Assembly: GCF_905220415.1 (NCBI RefSeq)
Contig: NC_059538.1
Coordinates: 12,896,001-12,960,000, forward strand
From: Colias croceus
Taxonomy: Eukaryota; Arthropoda; Insecta; Lepidoptera; Pieridae
Direction: 5' to 3'
DNA: 64,000 nt
Part shown: in pieces, positions 36,007-49,521 of the stretch
Layout of the letters: each line of letters starts with the position of its first letter
Numbering within the stretch: the stretch's first letter is position 1
The notes under the pieces: generated by a model
The model's database searches: none
Told to the model about the DNA's origin: nothing
The model's input: the letters and a program-made list of their open reading frames with translations, nothing else
Program-made: the position numbers and the translations under genes

Positions 36007-39000
36007 TATGTAATATTACGTAGGTACAACCAGGCGCAGTTGCTTGCACTATCGAAAAGGAGTAGTAAAATATAAAGGCACATAATATTATAGTCTCTAC
36101 AATGTTTTGCGGGCAGAATATAACAAAGAATACAATTTTATTGTCATTTAGCGACGACCGCTTTACCACAATATTTCATAAAACTGCAACGCAGATGCGC
36201 TACACAATAACACGACCTTCATTATTATAATGCATAACAAATAAGAGAAAATATTTATAAATATTGAAGAACTTTTCATAAAATCTATTAAAATTGAGAA
36301 TAAATAAAATTATGCCAGGCCAAACTAGTGCAAAAAATATATTCCTATAACGTATCGCGGTATCGCATAAGGATTTTGCCAGAAAGTCTATTTTTATAGA
36401 AACCTACTTTTTTAATATTTAACGCGATATTTATTCGTTACACATACCAGGTAAAGTTAATTATCAAACTCAAGAAAAAATACAGTGTCTTATTAACGAA
36501 ACTTGGGTAAATTTTATCAAAGATTTTACTAACATTTTTGTCAGTAAACCGGTCAACGTAAAACTAATCCAAAAATACTGCTACAAACTGTATCCACGAG
36601 CAAAGCGTATGTTACGTTCATTTACACGTTATTCCAACCAGAACGAATTCTCTGGATGAATATATCGAGTTTCTAGTTAGAGCGGCAAATCGAATCCTCT
36701 TGCAATTACTTGCGAATGCTTGCTTTTGAAGCGACACAACACTCGCTTGGATTACAGTGACGCTGTTATGTTGCACTATTGTGATGTATGTAATCTAAAT
36801 AATTTTATCGTTGATATTCAACATATTTTATCGTTGATATTCAACATATTACAGGGTCTGCCCCGGCTTTGCCCCTGGTCATACTTTGGCCTTTAGCATT
36901 TAAGGATCACGTTAAATATTTTTAAAGTGAAACTTTTATTACATCGTCTCAAACTTTTTGGTCTGCGTAGCGCATGTCGCGTGACGCACGATACGTACGA
37001 TAATTATCGTACAAATACGATAATTTTTTGTTTAATGTAAGTATATAGTGTGAAAAAAAGTTTCACTTTTACCGTGGTTTCATAAAACCACACAACATTT
37101 TTTTGAAATCGGTATAATAGTTTCAGAGCTTAGCGCGTTCAGAAAAACAAACAAAATCATCGGCTTTATTTCATTATTACAGATTTTAATCTACATAATA
37201 GCAGAATATTGCAAACAAACATACAAGTACAAGCAGTATTATGTATGCTTTGATACAATTAGCAAGCGCACTCAATCAATATCACAGTCCGATGAGTTGG
37301 AAGAACTGACGAAACGACACACAGTTCTCATAAACACACGTTTATATAAATAAATATTTGTAAAATAACATGTTTGATATAATTTGATGTCCACACGAGT
37401 TGGATAAGATCTTGAAAATGAACAAACATTAGCAATTATGTTCATTTTATAAAATAAATTAGGTCATTATAGAAGAAAGAAACATTATTTCTTATGTATC
37501 GAATCCATACAGGTATAGAGCGTATTTTAAAAATGATTAAACGTAGTTTTTTTATTTAATTCATAAGATAGTATTTCGCTTATGAAAGCAAAAGACAATT
37601 ATATAAAAAAAATTGTTTGTTTGTTTATACTGCTAATCTCCAAGACCGGATGTTGTAAGATTTTGTGTTTATTTTATTAAAATCCGCCATTTTAAAAGTA
37701 AAATAGAGTTCCAAGTATATATTTATTTTCATACGAGCTAAAGCAAATATTATATCAAGGTATTAGTGATCAGTCATAGTTTAATAAATTGTATCCATCC
37801 ATCTTTGTTATAAAGTATAATATTACTCCCAGTCATTGCTTTATTAAAAGTTCTGCTCACTAGATATATATTATATATATAATTACGTAGATATTTTTTC
37901 ATGTTTCATTTTTCATAATATTTACTCTACACAGCTAGCTCACTTACCACAGTCGAATGATAAAAAACTGCATGTATAGAAATCCCAGAAATATCTGCTG
38001 ATGAATGAAAAATCGGTTATCGTTTTTGAGTTTGCTCGATGCAAAGTGCAAACTATATTAATAATATCTATAATTATAGGACTTGAACATTTCTGGTTTC
38101 CGCATATGTTGTCAGATGTAATGAAAAGAGCTGGATCTCCCTAGATTATCATCAAGATCGTAACCCATTTGTATAAACAACTTATCTCTAGAAAAACAAA
38201 AATAGTATAATATCAATACTACACCTCTTACACCTGTAATGTGACATTACCAACACAATACGATCATGTGGTGCTCACAATAGCATTGCATTATCTGTGT
38301 AAACTGACAGCTAGTATATTATCTGTGCTGACAGTGACCTTGGGCGCGTCATTGTGGCGCAGCATCCGTGACGATAGATCGCTTTGTTTTATATTCCATA
38401 GCTGCATTGAGCCATTTTAAATAACGACTTTTATGGTGTAGGAGATGGATATGTAAATTACTTGCACTCGGCACGCGTATTTTACAGTTGAATTCCGGTT
38501 TTTTCCAGTTTCAAACGTAACATCCTGTTTACTACAACTTTAATAAAAATACTGGCCAAATATAATGGTATGATTCAGGTGCAAAAACTCTAAAAACTAT
38601 CGCATTTATTGATAGTAATAGCTAATATTATAATAGCAAATCAGAATAGATCTTAAGGAGATAAAAAAAAATGTGACTGAATATAAAATTCGTGACAAAA
38701 AGCTTTTAGCCGCTCAAATCTGTTTTCCATTTGTGATTTGTAAATGAATTGGAGAACAAAAGGGAGTGAAATTTTATGTCACCAAAAATCAAGTAGCATT
38801 TTCAAAAAATTTTATTTGCAGGTGGATTACAAAACTAGATTAATGTATCATAATAAGCTTTTTGTCAGATACGATGAAAATTTAATAAACCTAATAATTG
38901 TTCGAATGATTTAAACTGCATCATAAGAGTTTGTTAAAGAGCTGAAATATAGTATGCCAATAGATAATGGGCAATAACATAATTAGGGTTTCATCTCGTA

Positions 39001-42000
39001 TCTAAGTCAGCGTAAAAATAAACGTCATATTATAGTTCTTTAACAACATTCCTAGGTACCTGTGCAACAAATGTATCGCAATTATAATTCAAAACATTGT
39101 TTATGTTGTGGCTAACCACAACGCTACATGTACGTAACCATCATGTTCATAATATCTTCCCGTGTGAGTTTTCATGAACAATTCATACCGAAGCTGTTTC
39201 AAAACACGAAAAACCATTTGTCTGGCGAAGCACATTAATTGACCCATATACGTCGGTCATCGTACAGGGTAGACAAAGGTATTGTTAAAAATTTAGCTTC
39301 AACTACAAACTGTAGATGCATGCTCCATGTACTAGTATTATTAACTGTGACCCGCGTTTTTACCCGCATTAATCCTATTTCGATAAATGGACTATCTAAC
39401 AGTGAAATAATTGTTCAATTCGGACCCGTTGTTCCTAATCTGAGTGTGTTCGAGCAAACAAACAAAATCAGCTTTATAATATTAATATATATTTTGTCTG
39501 TCCTACATGATACATTGCGTGCTAAACGAATGTATGAAACAACATTAGATAGAGCATATTTTTAGATTCAATCTATTAAAACTATAGACTTTAATGTTGT
39601 TATGGATTCCTAAACGTTCTATCAAGGCCAAGGACGCTTTTACTGTAACTAAACGTAATCTGGGTAACAAAATCATGTAAAGAAATTATAGGAGTAGCTT
39701 ATTGCCCATGACCCTTCACGCAATATCGAATTCTATATTTTATGGTCTACGAATGGCAAATCTATCTGTGTTTATAACTTCTTGCAAATATGTGCTTGTG
39801 TTTCAAAGAAAAGGAATCATAATATATTTGAAAATGTACAATTGTGTTAAAGTATATTTTATCTTATCTGAAAAGAAGAAATACGAAAGATTCTTGCTCA
39901 CTCCGTTTCCACTTATATTTCACCTGACGATTTAAAAGTGCTTATAAAAGAAGTAAAGTTTGATGAATAAAGTAAGCTTTTTACTTTAGTTTATAAAAGC
40001 GGAGATATCTACGTATACTTACCAGTTAAATGCGAAAATTGATTATTTATTTTAATAACTAATAACTATACTTTGCTGAGTAAAACTGTGTTATTTGGGC
40101 TGGGTTAAACCACGTTAAACACTCCGTTTCCATGGAGATGCCCCAAAACAACAGGAGAAATTAAGGCGAAATTTTCGTAAATGACTTTGATACTATCTTG
40201 AATATTTAAACAACAATAAATAAATAAATAAATTCGAATAGTTTATTGGAGCTACCGCTTATTATCACTATTTAAATTATCACAATCACAGATAAATAAT
40301 TTTAATTATTAAAATAAACTAAGTCAATAAAAAATTACAATAATAAGATATCCTAAGTAATCTAAGTCTACAGAGTATATCAGGAAATTTTGAAAATGGT
40401 TAAATGCGTGTATAATAATAATGCTGTCAATATATTTGAAATAATAATAAATAATAAAATGTATAATAAAAACGACTCTACAATATTTGGTATGAAATTA
40501 TAATCCACTTAATAATTAACTCTATTCAACTACTTATTATCAATAAAGAACTTACCAAAATATATGGACCAAAAACTTTCATACAAAAGAGTTGTAGGGC
40601 GGGCGGGCGGATAGCTCGACGCCCTCGCGGCAACTGAAGCTCTCGCAGGCTTTCACGGGTTTTAATACAAACAGCATGAAAGGACGGGGTTAAAGAAACG
40701 TTTTATGAAGGCCTTATGAATGAACTTTTTTCAGTCTTACTCATATTTTGAAAACCACATACAGCTAATTAGAACAGCATGAGGCAATTCAAAGCTTTTA
40801 TTAAAAGTACAGTAACTTGGTAAGGCTTTAGAATTAACTATGCTACTAAATGTATTCTAAAGAATTTGTTGGTTAATTCATGTTTATAATATAAAAAGAA
40901 AAATAGAGCTGTTCGCAGTTTTTAAATTCAACCATACTAGTAGTTATATTCTCTTTGCTTTTAGGTATACAATTTTAATCTAGCATTTTCTTTTGCGTAG
41001 TCACAAAGACAGTTTCATATTCTCTGAATCGAAGTTGAATTGTTCAAATGGAAGGCTAGTAAGAAAGGCACTGGGTTTTATCATTGCAGGCATTGTATTA
41101 TACGTAGAGCTATTTAAAATGATTAATTAAAACTCAGTTTTGGATATAAATATTTCATTTAATTTGTAATTCTTAGCTTCAATAGAAGCTGGACTTTATC
41201 ATCCATTTCCAACAAACATAACTAAAATTTGATTAGAAATGAAAATCTTTCATCTGATTTTCTCGTCTCCTACAACTTATTTCAGTTTCTAAATATATAT
41301 TAATGTTTCAGTCGTAAGTAGGTATTGAATTTACATAGTAGGAATAATAAACGTTAATGCGTATATATTGAGATATCGAATACGATGTTTGTAGCCAAGA
41401 TTTAGCGGCCATAAACGCATTTATAGCGATCTTGAAATGTGTAAAATAAATAGAGACGTCTGCAAATGTATTGAAATATGTTTATTTGCATACGTTACAG
41501 ATTGATGGGTTCTAGGAATATTGAGTTATGCCAGTATGCCACAATTTGACTTTCTTTTGTGCACATTGGAACTTCATTATCTATTCTTTTGGTTTATGTA
41601 AAAGAAGTAAGATTAACATACATAGTACATACTAATACGATATGTGAACTATTTTTAATAGTGGAAAACCATTCGATTTTTATTTCAATGACACTACATG
41701 TTAAATTTTGTAACATTAAATTTTAGAATATATTATCTCTTACTGCATTTTTAATTTGGAAAATTCTCAGGAAAATGCTGTAGCGTGAAGTTCCGTTTAT
41801 GTTCGATTCTGGTGATTTCACAGTGTGTTTTATATTCTGAGAAATGTAAATTATACTAAATACGGAGAATCACATGTACAAAAAAAAAAACATGAAAAAG
41901 ACAAAAAATTGTTTGAAGTACCTAGTGTAGGTTACCTATAACTCCAGAGCAGAATATTTTAATGTATGTGATTCGTTTCGATTCGATTTCGATTCATTAA

Positions 42001-42508
42001 TTTGTTTTGCTTGCATTCAAACTTATTTATAATACACTATCCAAATCGGTTGTAGGTAAATTCTTAATTTTATATATAAAAGCACAAATCAAATGTATGA
42101 AAAATACTATTACCTATATGCCACAAAGTTTTAACAATAAAGTTGAAACTTACGAGTCAGCAATTTGGTCTTGGCCGGTCAAAGCTCGAAAATAAGACAA
42201 AATGGCCGAAACTTTTAAAAGCTAAGGTGAAATCGAATCCAATTAGTTGGGAAGCTTTGTTGGAAAAATTCTTCTCGGTGTTATTTTATTGACTTGGTAT
42301 AGGTATATGTTATATTTTCTTATATTTAACTACCAAATAATAATAAAAAAAAAAACAATGTAGTTACGTTTTTTTTTTTTTATTATTTGATATTTTTTAG
42401 TAAAAAATATGTACAGTAGGTATTGATATAAAACATATTCTTTGACATGAGTTCGTATTGTTTGTAGAACGTAATAACATATAGGTACAAATGGTGAAAT
42501 TAATTAAT
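36007..42508. other. AT-rich DNA with decayed elements, no gene seen
   Basis: Old Helitron relics are visible at about 36855-37190 and 39344-39490; the latter shares the phrase GGACTATCTAACAGTGAAAT with the 1130 element. A 22-bp tandem duplication lies at 36816-36850. A GC-rich patch with GGGCGGGCGGGCGGAT at about 40590-40680 stands out but has no gene signature. Short open frames (39239, 39702, 42007) are not supported. Confidence 0.4.
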
Positions 42509-42686
42509 CCATACTAATATTATAAATGCGAAAGTAACTCTGTCTGTCTGTTACTCAATCACGCCTAAACTACTGAACCAATTTGCATGAAATTTTGTAT
42601 GGAGATATTTTGATACCCGAGAAAGGACATAGGCTACCTTTTATTGCGAAATATGTATCACGGGCGAAGCCGGGGCGGAGCTCTAG
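42509..42686 (+). mobile_element. Short Helitron-type element
   Basis: Starts TCCATACTAATATTATAAAT, contains ACTCTGTCTGTCTGTTACTC and CTAAACTACTGAACCAATTT, and ends GGGGCGGAGCTCTAG. The TC start, the CTAG end and the well-known lepidopteran body support the call. Confidence 0.7.
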
Positions 42687-45135
42687 TTTAATATAATTAT
42701 TAAATATCGTGTTCTCTTTTCAATTGTATAACATTTGCGTAGACACAGCATTAAAATTCATTTCGATAACATGCTGAATAAACTCGTTTAAAAATATCCA
42801 ACCCGTGAAGATCTTATTAAAGTTACAATCGCCCTTCGTCGCAATATATACGCAGCAGGGACCAAAGAATCCTTGGAAGGTCGAGTGTCCTCGAAGCAAA
42901 GTTTCATCAACTTCGGCACCGCCCATGACCCACATTTTAATGGCGCCTTTATGACTTTTCCGAACATTTGGGGTTAGTTTTGCTTTAATGAAGCTTAGAT
43001 TTTCAGTGACCTTGATTGAGTGTGAACTCCTATTTCATTGTTAACAATTGGTAGGCAGATTTAGGTTTCTACATTGCTAATTATCAAAATGTAATAAAAT
43101 AAGGCTGAATTAGCATATTATTTGCGCAATTAACCACTAGATGTTCTCGACGCATTCAGAAACGACGTATGTATGAAGCATTATTCACCAGTTAATACTA
43201 ATAATAATTGTTGGTCATACCTCTAGCCTTTCTACTTATCCGTAAACAAATCAATTAGTTAACTAATGGGATATGTAAAACAACAGGGAAAAGGTGAGAA
43301 ATAAAAACACATAAAAAATAATATTTATGTTCAGGAAAATCTGAAATTTTGTTTAAGTACATAATACATAAAAGTTATAAAAAATTCCGTTAAGAACATG
43401 AGTAAATAATGTAAATATTGACTTTTCCAACGACTACAGTTACTTAAAAACCCATTTGCTGCCGTTGAGCAAATTTCCGTTATTTACTTACACTTATGAT
43501 GCACGTCATGCATGCAAAGTTACAATTTTTCAATTTGTTATAAAAAAAATTATTAAAACAATCTTGGGAATATAATCAATTGGATAAGTTGCTTGTAATC
43601 ATCCAGTTAATAATAAAATGCATGTTCGCATCTTGGCTATCCCATGGCAAGAAGAGGCGGTATGTCTTTCTCCTACCAGATGAAACATCGCCTATTTTCT
43701 CACTTACAAATCTTGAAAACTGTTTCTTACCCGCACATTACCTCATATGTTTTCCTTGCCAACATACGATACATTAAAACTGCGAGACTGTACTGCATTA
43801 CCTAATACAAACACCATTTCCAGTAAGAGTTAATTAAAAGCATCAAAGGTGATTGCTTACGGCACGTGTAGGAACTGCTAAATGGTAACGTATTCGGTTA
43901 CCCGCAAGCCACAACCCGCCTTGACATTCAATAGCCAGGAGACTCTTTACGCACTGCTGTTTTGTACAGATTATACAAGTTGTTATGGTATTGAGCATCT
44001 TCACAATTAAATCTCAATGTTTACAAAAAGGTAGTGAATAAAGGTTATAAAGTAAAGGTGAATGTCCCCCGAATTAACCATTCTATCCAGCATTTAATAG
44101 GACTTTTGATATGTCCCCACTTTATCTTAGAATAATTAATGTTAAATTTGTATTGTTTCAGATGCTACCTGTGGATGCTACGCAAAGAGAGCAGAGAGCT
44201 GACGTATTTCTTAATCCTTGTATGATTTAGAAAAGTTGTAAGATCTGTAGTATAAGTATTATATTATTTTAAAACAAATAACGATACCAAAGAAATGGAT
44301 TATGTAATATTTCGTTTAGTTATTTGTATTTCAGATTTCATAATTACCTATATGGTATACCCAATTAACGTGTAGACTGTAGTTTATAGTTAATAACATT
44401 TGACATTAAAAAGTATTACATTTAATAGGATTTAATATAATATATAAACAACAAGCAATTTATAATTGTTAACAACACGTGGTTTCACGATGTTTTACAA
44501 ATGAGCAGAAATCGTGAGGAATTAGACGCATTTACTTTGTCGATAATTTCTGCATAATTGCTCTTTAATGGTTGATCGTGATAACAGTTATATAAGACGA
44601 TGCAAATTTAAATGACGAAATTAATAAGTTATTATTTACCCATTTGGTTCTTATGACCATTACCAATTATTTATATTTCTTGTGTTGGTACCCGTAGTAA
44701 AGGAAAAAGGAGCAAACGTAAAAACTTGTACGTGCTATTATAAAACCATTAAATAGCTATGTTATAGGATGTAACTATACGGTGCATAATATAAAAAACG
44801 TTTATTAGACATATAAAATTAGCCTCAATATAGATTTAAATATGAAACGCTCATTTCTCTTAATATTTGCATAAATATTTGTTTTTTACTAGTAGCACAC
44901 CCCGGACACTCCATACAAAATTATAGTTTTGACAGTCACACTGTAGAGACTGCAAATGTGTGTGTAAACTCTTTATGAAATACATCCGTAAACAGCACAA
45001 TATCTAACCATTTTCTACGAAAAACGATAATCACAAATCCAAAATAATAAAATTGCTTTAAGTCAATTTGATTAATGTTGTCAATCTTCGTTGCGTTTCG
45101 TCTAAAGACGTCGTTGGTATCGTCCTTGCGGGGAA
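42687..45135. other. AT-rich DNA, no gene seen
   Basis: A minus-strand frame at 42720-42935 begins with ATG and is less AT-rich than its surroundings, but shows no family motif. Nothing else was recognised. Confidence 0.4.
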
Positions 45136-45558
45136 ATGGGTACCATAACATGTCTGATCGTGCGGGGTGAGGTAAGTGTTTAATTTTGGCGGGAGGCGGA
45201 GAGTGTCCGTTCTGTAGCGTTTAGCTACTATTATGTATTCTGTGCTAGTAGGTAGATTTAAAGTAGAAAATACAATTTTATCGCACGTGTATTTACACTT
45301 CAAAACGTTTCCCTACATGTCAATATCTAAACTAGTGACTACCTCCCGCAGTGCGTGAAATTCCTGAAATTGATTGACGCCATAGCCCATATGACAGCTG
45401 TAAACATAATTGCAGCACTAACGCTCGGAATGTTTCAGATCTCGGCATTTTCCAGCTTTACGACTGTAGTGTTTGTACAAGAGCAAAGTCCAGGCGGAAA
45501 ATATATCTTTAGATATAACTATACGTATAATAAGACAAGATTATACAAACTAGGATAA
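45136..45558 (+). other. Candidate two-exon coding fragment of unknown function
   Basis: A short frame from an ATG at 45136 reaches a strong donor GAG|GTAAGTG (exon end 45171). 180 bp on, an acceptor CTCCCGCAG (45343-45351) opens a frame at 45352 in the matching phase. The second exon reads CVKFLKLIDAIAHMTAVN and continues with a hydrophobic stretch (IIAALTLGMFQISAF) like a membrane helix, and stays open to 45558. GC content is higher than nearby. An insect chemoreceptor helix is one possibility, purely by look. No upstream or downstream exons were identified, and the end of exon 2 is undefined. Confidence 0.2.
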
Positions 45559-46284
45559 AGTGGTTACAATTATGGATACGTTCTCTTTATACTATGTACG
45601 TAGTGTGCCTTGAAAACCTTTGGAATAAAATCAAGATCAACTTTTCAATTCCGTTCTTGATGTAGTTTCAGGTCGTTGCATTGTCGTATTCTGGGGATCA
45701 TGACTTCTTCACTTCTCCTTTTAGATTGGGATCATTTTAAACATTCAAACTAACAAGTTTATAAAATATCGTTGACTTAATATTTTGGTAACCTACGAAC
45801 AGTCTTGGTTACATTATCTACTTTAGAGTCCGAACGTATAGCTTATTTGTAAGAGCAAAGCAAGCACAGAGAAATGGAAACCAAAATAAATGCGGATGTA
45901 TACTATATAGGTAAATGAAGAATATTACCCTGGAAGTTAGCATTTTAAATCCGCTACAAGGATTTCCTGGCCAATTATATTGACAAACCGCTCCAGAGTG
46001 CCACAAGTTACATAACATACAGTATTATATAAACATATAACATTACACAAGTATTAGTGAGTTATGATGCATCACAGTTGATGCCGAGTCACCTAACGGG
46101 AAGTGGTGGCGGAAGGCGGCTATTTGCGCACACGCAACGCGCCGAGATGACGGCTTCTTTGAACTTTACATGTCATATAATCATAACCGTTTCTATTTGG
46201 TAATCTATCAGTAGAATACATCTAAGTATATCTTTATCTAATAACTGGATGTGTCTAATATATTTATACTAATATCTCAGATAA
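45559..46284. other. No gene seen
   Basis: AT-rich with a GC-richer patch at about 46080-46160. No feature supported. Confidence 0.4.
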
Positions 46285-46286
46285 TA

Positions 46287-47401
46287 CAGGGTGTCCCAAA
46301 AAGTAGTGATGAACGGAAGCTGGGAGGTAGAAGACCTAGAGGGCTATCCGAATCACCCCCATGTATGTTATGCGATTTTTCGTATTTTCGGAGTTATGAC
46401 GTTTTTTTCAATTTTTCACCTATCGCTGAGTACGATGATATTTTCACTCATCACTCGTCCAAATTGCGGCATTCTTTTAAGTAGCCGAGCTCTTTTTAGT
46501 ATCTCCATTGAAACAAATCTATGGAGTTTAGGTCGAGGGACCGTGGAGGCCAGGTTTTAAGGCAGTCGTCACCGACGCATGCGCAGGCTGCAAGGACCAA
46601 TCCATCTTTCAGGGTATCTTTGCCCTTTAGCCTGGCCTCCACGGTCCCCAGACATAAAACCTATTGATTTTTTCCGTGGGGATACTACAAAGACGAGAGA
46701 CTGCCACAATTTGGACGAAATAACCCGGAAATTCATAGTAGCAGAAGAAACCATTAAAAATGATAAAAGGGCATTCAGACATTTAAAGACATCTTTTTAC
46801 AGTGATGTTGCACTTGCACTGAGCAACAGCGGGGTCCTTCTAAAAATTTCTGGTAATTAAACACCTTATTATTGGTTTTAATTTGTTTTTATTAATCATC
46901 ATGTTAATTCAATTTTCGCACTTACCACATTTAGATTTCAATTTTTCGATTGAAGCCTTCTGAATAATAAAATGAAATTTTCAGAGTAGCTCTCTGATAG
47001 ATAGAGCAAGTTTTTAAAAGCAAAACGGAAAACTTTTTTTATGTGATTTTATTTTTTTACGGGCCCTTGAAGTTGTGAACATACTGGGTAATTTTATCTT
47101 TCTTGGCATTTAATTCTTTTTTTTTTTATTCCATTCGAAGATCTAACGATAGTAAATGTAACCATAATGAATTGGCCTATCTTTCAGCTTAGCACACAAA
47201 AAAAATCAAACATCTAGCGCAATAATTGACGTCACCATGAGTGAAAATATCATCGTACTCGGCGATGGGTGAAAAATTGAAAAAAACATCATAACTCTGA
47301 AAATACGAAAAATCGCATAACATACATGGGGGTGATTCGGATAGCCCTCTAGGTCCTCTACTTCCCAGCTTCCGTTCATCACTACTTTTTGGGACACCCT
47401 G
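46287..47401 (+). mobile_element. Mariner/IS630-type element with 165-bp inverted repeats
   Basis: The ends are CAGGGTGTCCCAAAAAGTAG and its complement, and the inverted repeats extend about 165 bp (46287-46451 and 47237-47401) with few mismatches. TA flanks both sides (46285-46286, 47402-47403), the target of Tc1/mariner/IS630 transposases. Only the end of a transposase remains inside, so it is a deletion derivative. Confidence 0.85.
46579..46860 (+). pseudogene. C-terminal remnant of a mariner-family transposase
   Basis: 93 codons. Residues 18-32 read AWPPRSPDIKPIDFF, the strongly conserved block around the last catalytic acid of Tc1/mariner/IS630 transposases (usual form WPPRSPDLTPLDFF). 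The N-terminal DNA-binding domain and the first two catalytic acids are missing: upstream, only ~130 bp separate it from the inverted repeat. The last residues run into a normal stop at 46858. It cannot encode an active enzyme. Confidence 0.8.
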
Positions 47402-47403
47402 TA

Positions 47404-48257
47404 CATAATATTATGTACAACCTATAGCTAATAGGTACAATAATTATAATACTGAGAAGGTTTATTAATCATATTCTTTCAGGAACTACTTATTTGTGTG
47501 ATTTCATTAAATATTTTTGGAGGCAAAGTCCAGTTTTCATAATTTATAACACAGCCAACGGGAATGTATCGGAAATAATATTCCTTTTGATAGCAGACAA
47601 AATCTCATCAGTACTTAGTAGGATATATGATAGAAGCTTTATACAACGAGAGACAGACAGACAAAATAGACTTCTTTTTCATAAATAATCTTTGGCACCA
47701 TCAAATTTTATCTACATGTAATCTTTTTAAGTTCATTGTTTCCCACACGTGCACCAATTTTTCTCATAACATCTGTGGTTAATTAACAAATAATGAAGTC
47801 ATCACATGTTCAGATTGTCGTAATGTCAGCTAATTAGTAGATACAAATAATAACCGTATCTACGTCATTCATTATCATTACGATTAAATACGGCCAAAAT
47901 CAAACAACGGACGGACAAAATATTCGAATAGGATTATTTAAATAATTATTTAATTTAATTTATTTAATCAGCATTATTTATAAAAACTTGAAGGTGTTCC
48001 TACGTAAAACACAAATTAATTATTTTAAAAGAAACAAAAGAAAGACATTAAATTAAATGTTAGATCGCAAAAACTCGTCGTCGTTAAACCGAAAAATAAT
48101 AGATAACTTTTTGTTGTTACTAAGTGCAAGGATAGTTATTATTTGATGCTATGCTATTTTCTGTGGTGTGACAATTCTGAAAATATAATGTATAAATAAT
48201 ATTATGTTAAGTGATAACAAAATGCATGAACAATTCACAATTTATAATTAAAAATAA
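47404..48257. other. AT-rich DNA, no gene seen
   Basis: Nothing recognised. Confidence 0.45.
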
Positions 48258-48582
48258 GAGCTAGCGCGCAAGAGCAACTTTTGTCTCCGCAACTATTTTG
48301 TCTCTCCCATCAACTCTATGGGCTAGTATTTTTTTTTTTTTTGTGTGGTGTCTCTCAATGTTAGCCAGAAGGGCTTCTACATTTTAACGCGGACGCGGGG
48401 GTGAACTGAAGGTTCACCCTGGTAGCGACATGCACAAGGGCGTCCCCCCTTGACGGGGACCACGAACCTCGGCTTGAGCTGTCGCTTGAGTGGAGGAGGC
48501 CAGAAGGGCCCTAATCGGACGGGATGGGCTAGTAAGAAAGTGCGCGCACGTAGTGACGCAACTTGTTGCTCTTGCGCGCTAA
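48258..48582. mobile_element. Second copy of the 681-type foldback MITE, split and deleted
   Basis: The left arm (GAGCTAGCGCGCAAGAGC onward) matches the element at 681-846. The right arm is shortened: about 50 bp between two AACTT/AAGTT stretches are missing, and the terminal GAGC is not present. A 195-bp LINE tail interrupts its centre. Confidence 0.8.
48329..48523 (-). mobile_element. LINE tail nested in the MITE, 11-bp target duplication
   Basis: On the minus strand it runs from CCCGTCCGATTAGGGCCCTT to a run of A (plus-strand T run at 48329-48342). ATGGGCTAGTA is repeated at 48318-48328 and 48524-48534. The intact MITE at 681 has ATGGGCAAGTA once at the matching place, confirming the insertion. 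Same family as 28272-28618 but truncated about 150 bp nearer the 3' end. Confidence 0.85.
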
Positions 48583-48857
48583 TTATTAGTCAAAGACACA
48601 ATTTAATGCTGGGAATAGAGAAAAACAAGGAAAAGAAAAAACTAATCCCTAATATTATGAGGAGTCCAGTAGGGAGGAAATAATATCAGTATTCTGCGTT
48701 ATTTAATTTTACCAACATTTTCATTTTTTAACATCTCACTCTTATCTCTATACCAAGATTTTTTTTCATGATCTAGGAAAATGTATGTACTTATAAATAT
48801 ACCATCACTACGTATATAACTTACATGCACTAAGTTAAAAAAAAATCAAAAAGTAAT
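48583..48857. other. AT-rich DNA, no gene seen
   Basis: Nothing recognised. Confidence 0.4.
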
Positions 48858-48930
48858 TGCCGAAACCCGGGATTGAACCGGGGACCTTTAGATCTTCAGT
48901 CTAACGCTCTCCCAACTGAGCTATTTCGGC
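48858..48930 (-). tRNA. tRNA-Phe(GAA): tRNA-Phe (anticodon GAA)
   Basis: 73 bases with a perfect cloverleaf. The acceptor stem GCCGAAA pairs with TTTCGGC, the D arm is GCTC/GAGC, and the anticodon stem TTAGA/TCTAA holds GAA at 48897-48895. The T arm is CCCGG/CCGGG with TTCAATC, and the discriminator is A. A box TAGCTCAGTTGG and B box GGTTCAATCCC are intact. A T5 run follows the 3' end (plus-strand A run at 48848-48852) and should stop RNA polymerase III. The sequence matches what I know of insect nuclear tRNA-Phe. No intron. Confidence 0.97.
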
Positions 48931-49052
48931 GATGACAATGGGTCTTAAATACCACAAAACAATATCATATAATTTTAATAAAATAAAATAAAAATTAAAT
49001 GATGATAAGAATTTAATTTTATACTTATTAAAATCTAATATTTTATTTTGTA

Positions 49053-49521
49053 CTAGCTTCCGCCCGCGACTCCGTTCGCGCGGATGTCGGTCTTCGCGTG
49101 GATGGTTATTTCTCCATTTTGACATCTGTCAATAACATCTTAAAAATATCTATTGGACCCAATTCCCAAATACGGCTAGGCCTATAATAATACGCAACGT
49201 GTGTTCGCGGTTCTACGGAACAACGTCTATGGATAAAACTGAAAAATTAAGATTAATTTTTTTCTACGTATTTTTCCAGGATAAAAAGTATCCTATTTTA
49301 CGCCCAGGATAATAAGGTATAATTATACCAAGTTTCATCGAAATCGAACCGCTAGTTTTCACGTGATGCCTTCACATACAGACAGACAGACAGACAGATA
49401 AAAATTTTTTTAATCACATATTTGGGTTTGGTATCGATCCAGTAACACCCCCTGCTATTTATTTTTTCAATATTTTCAATGTACAGAATTGACCTTTCTA
49501 CAGATTTATTATATGTATAGA
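49053..49521 (-). mobile_element. Helitron-type element, uninterrupted copy
   Basis: On the minus strand it starts TCTATACATATAATAAATCT after an A and ends CGGGCGGAAGCTAG before a T. It is the uninterrupted form of the family split by inserts at 27944 and 34771, with a short TCTG tract. Useful as the reference for both nested insertions. Confidence 0.82.

Noticed and set aside
42720..42935. 71-codon minus-strand frame starting MWVMGGAEVDETLL
   Set aside because: Begins with ATG and is compositionally better than its surroundings, but I see no homology or exon context.
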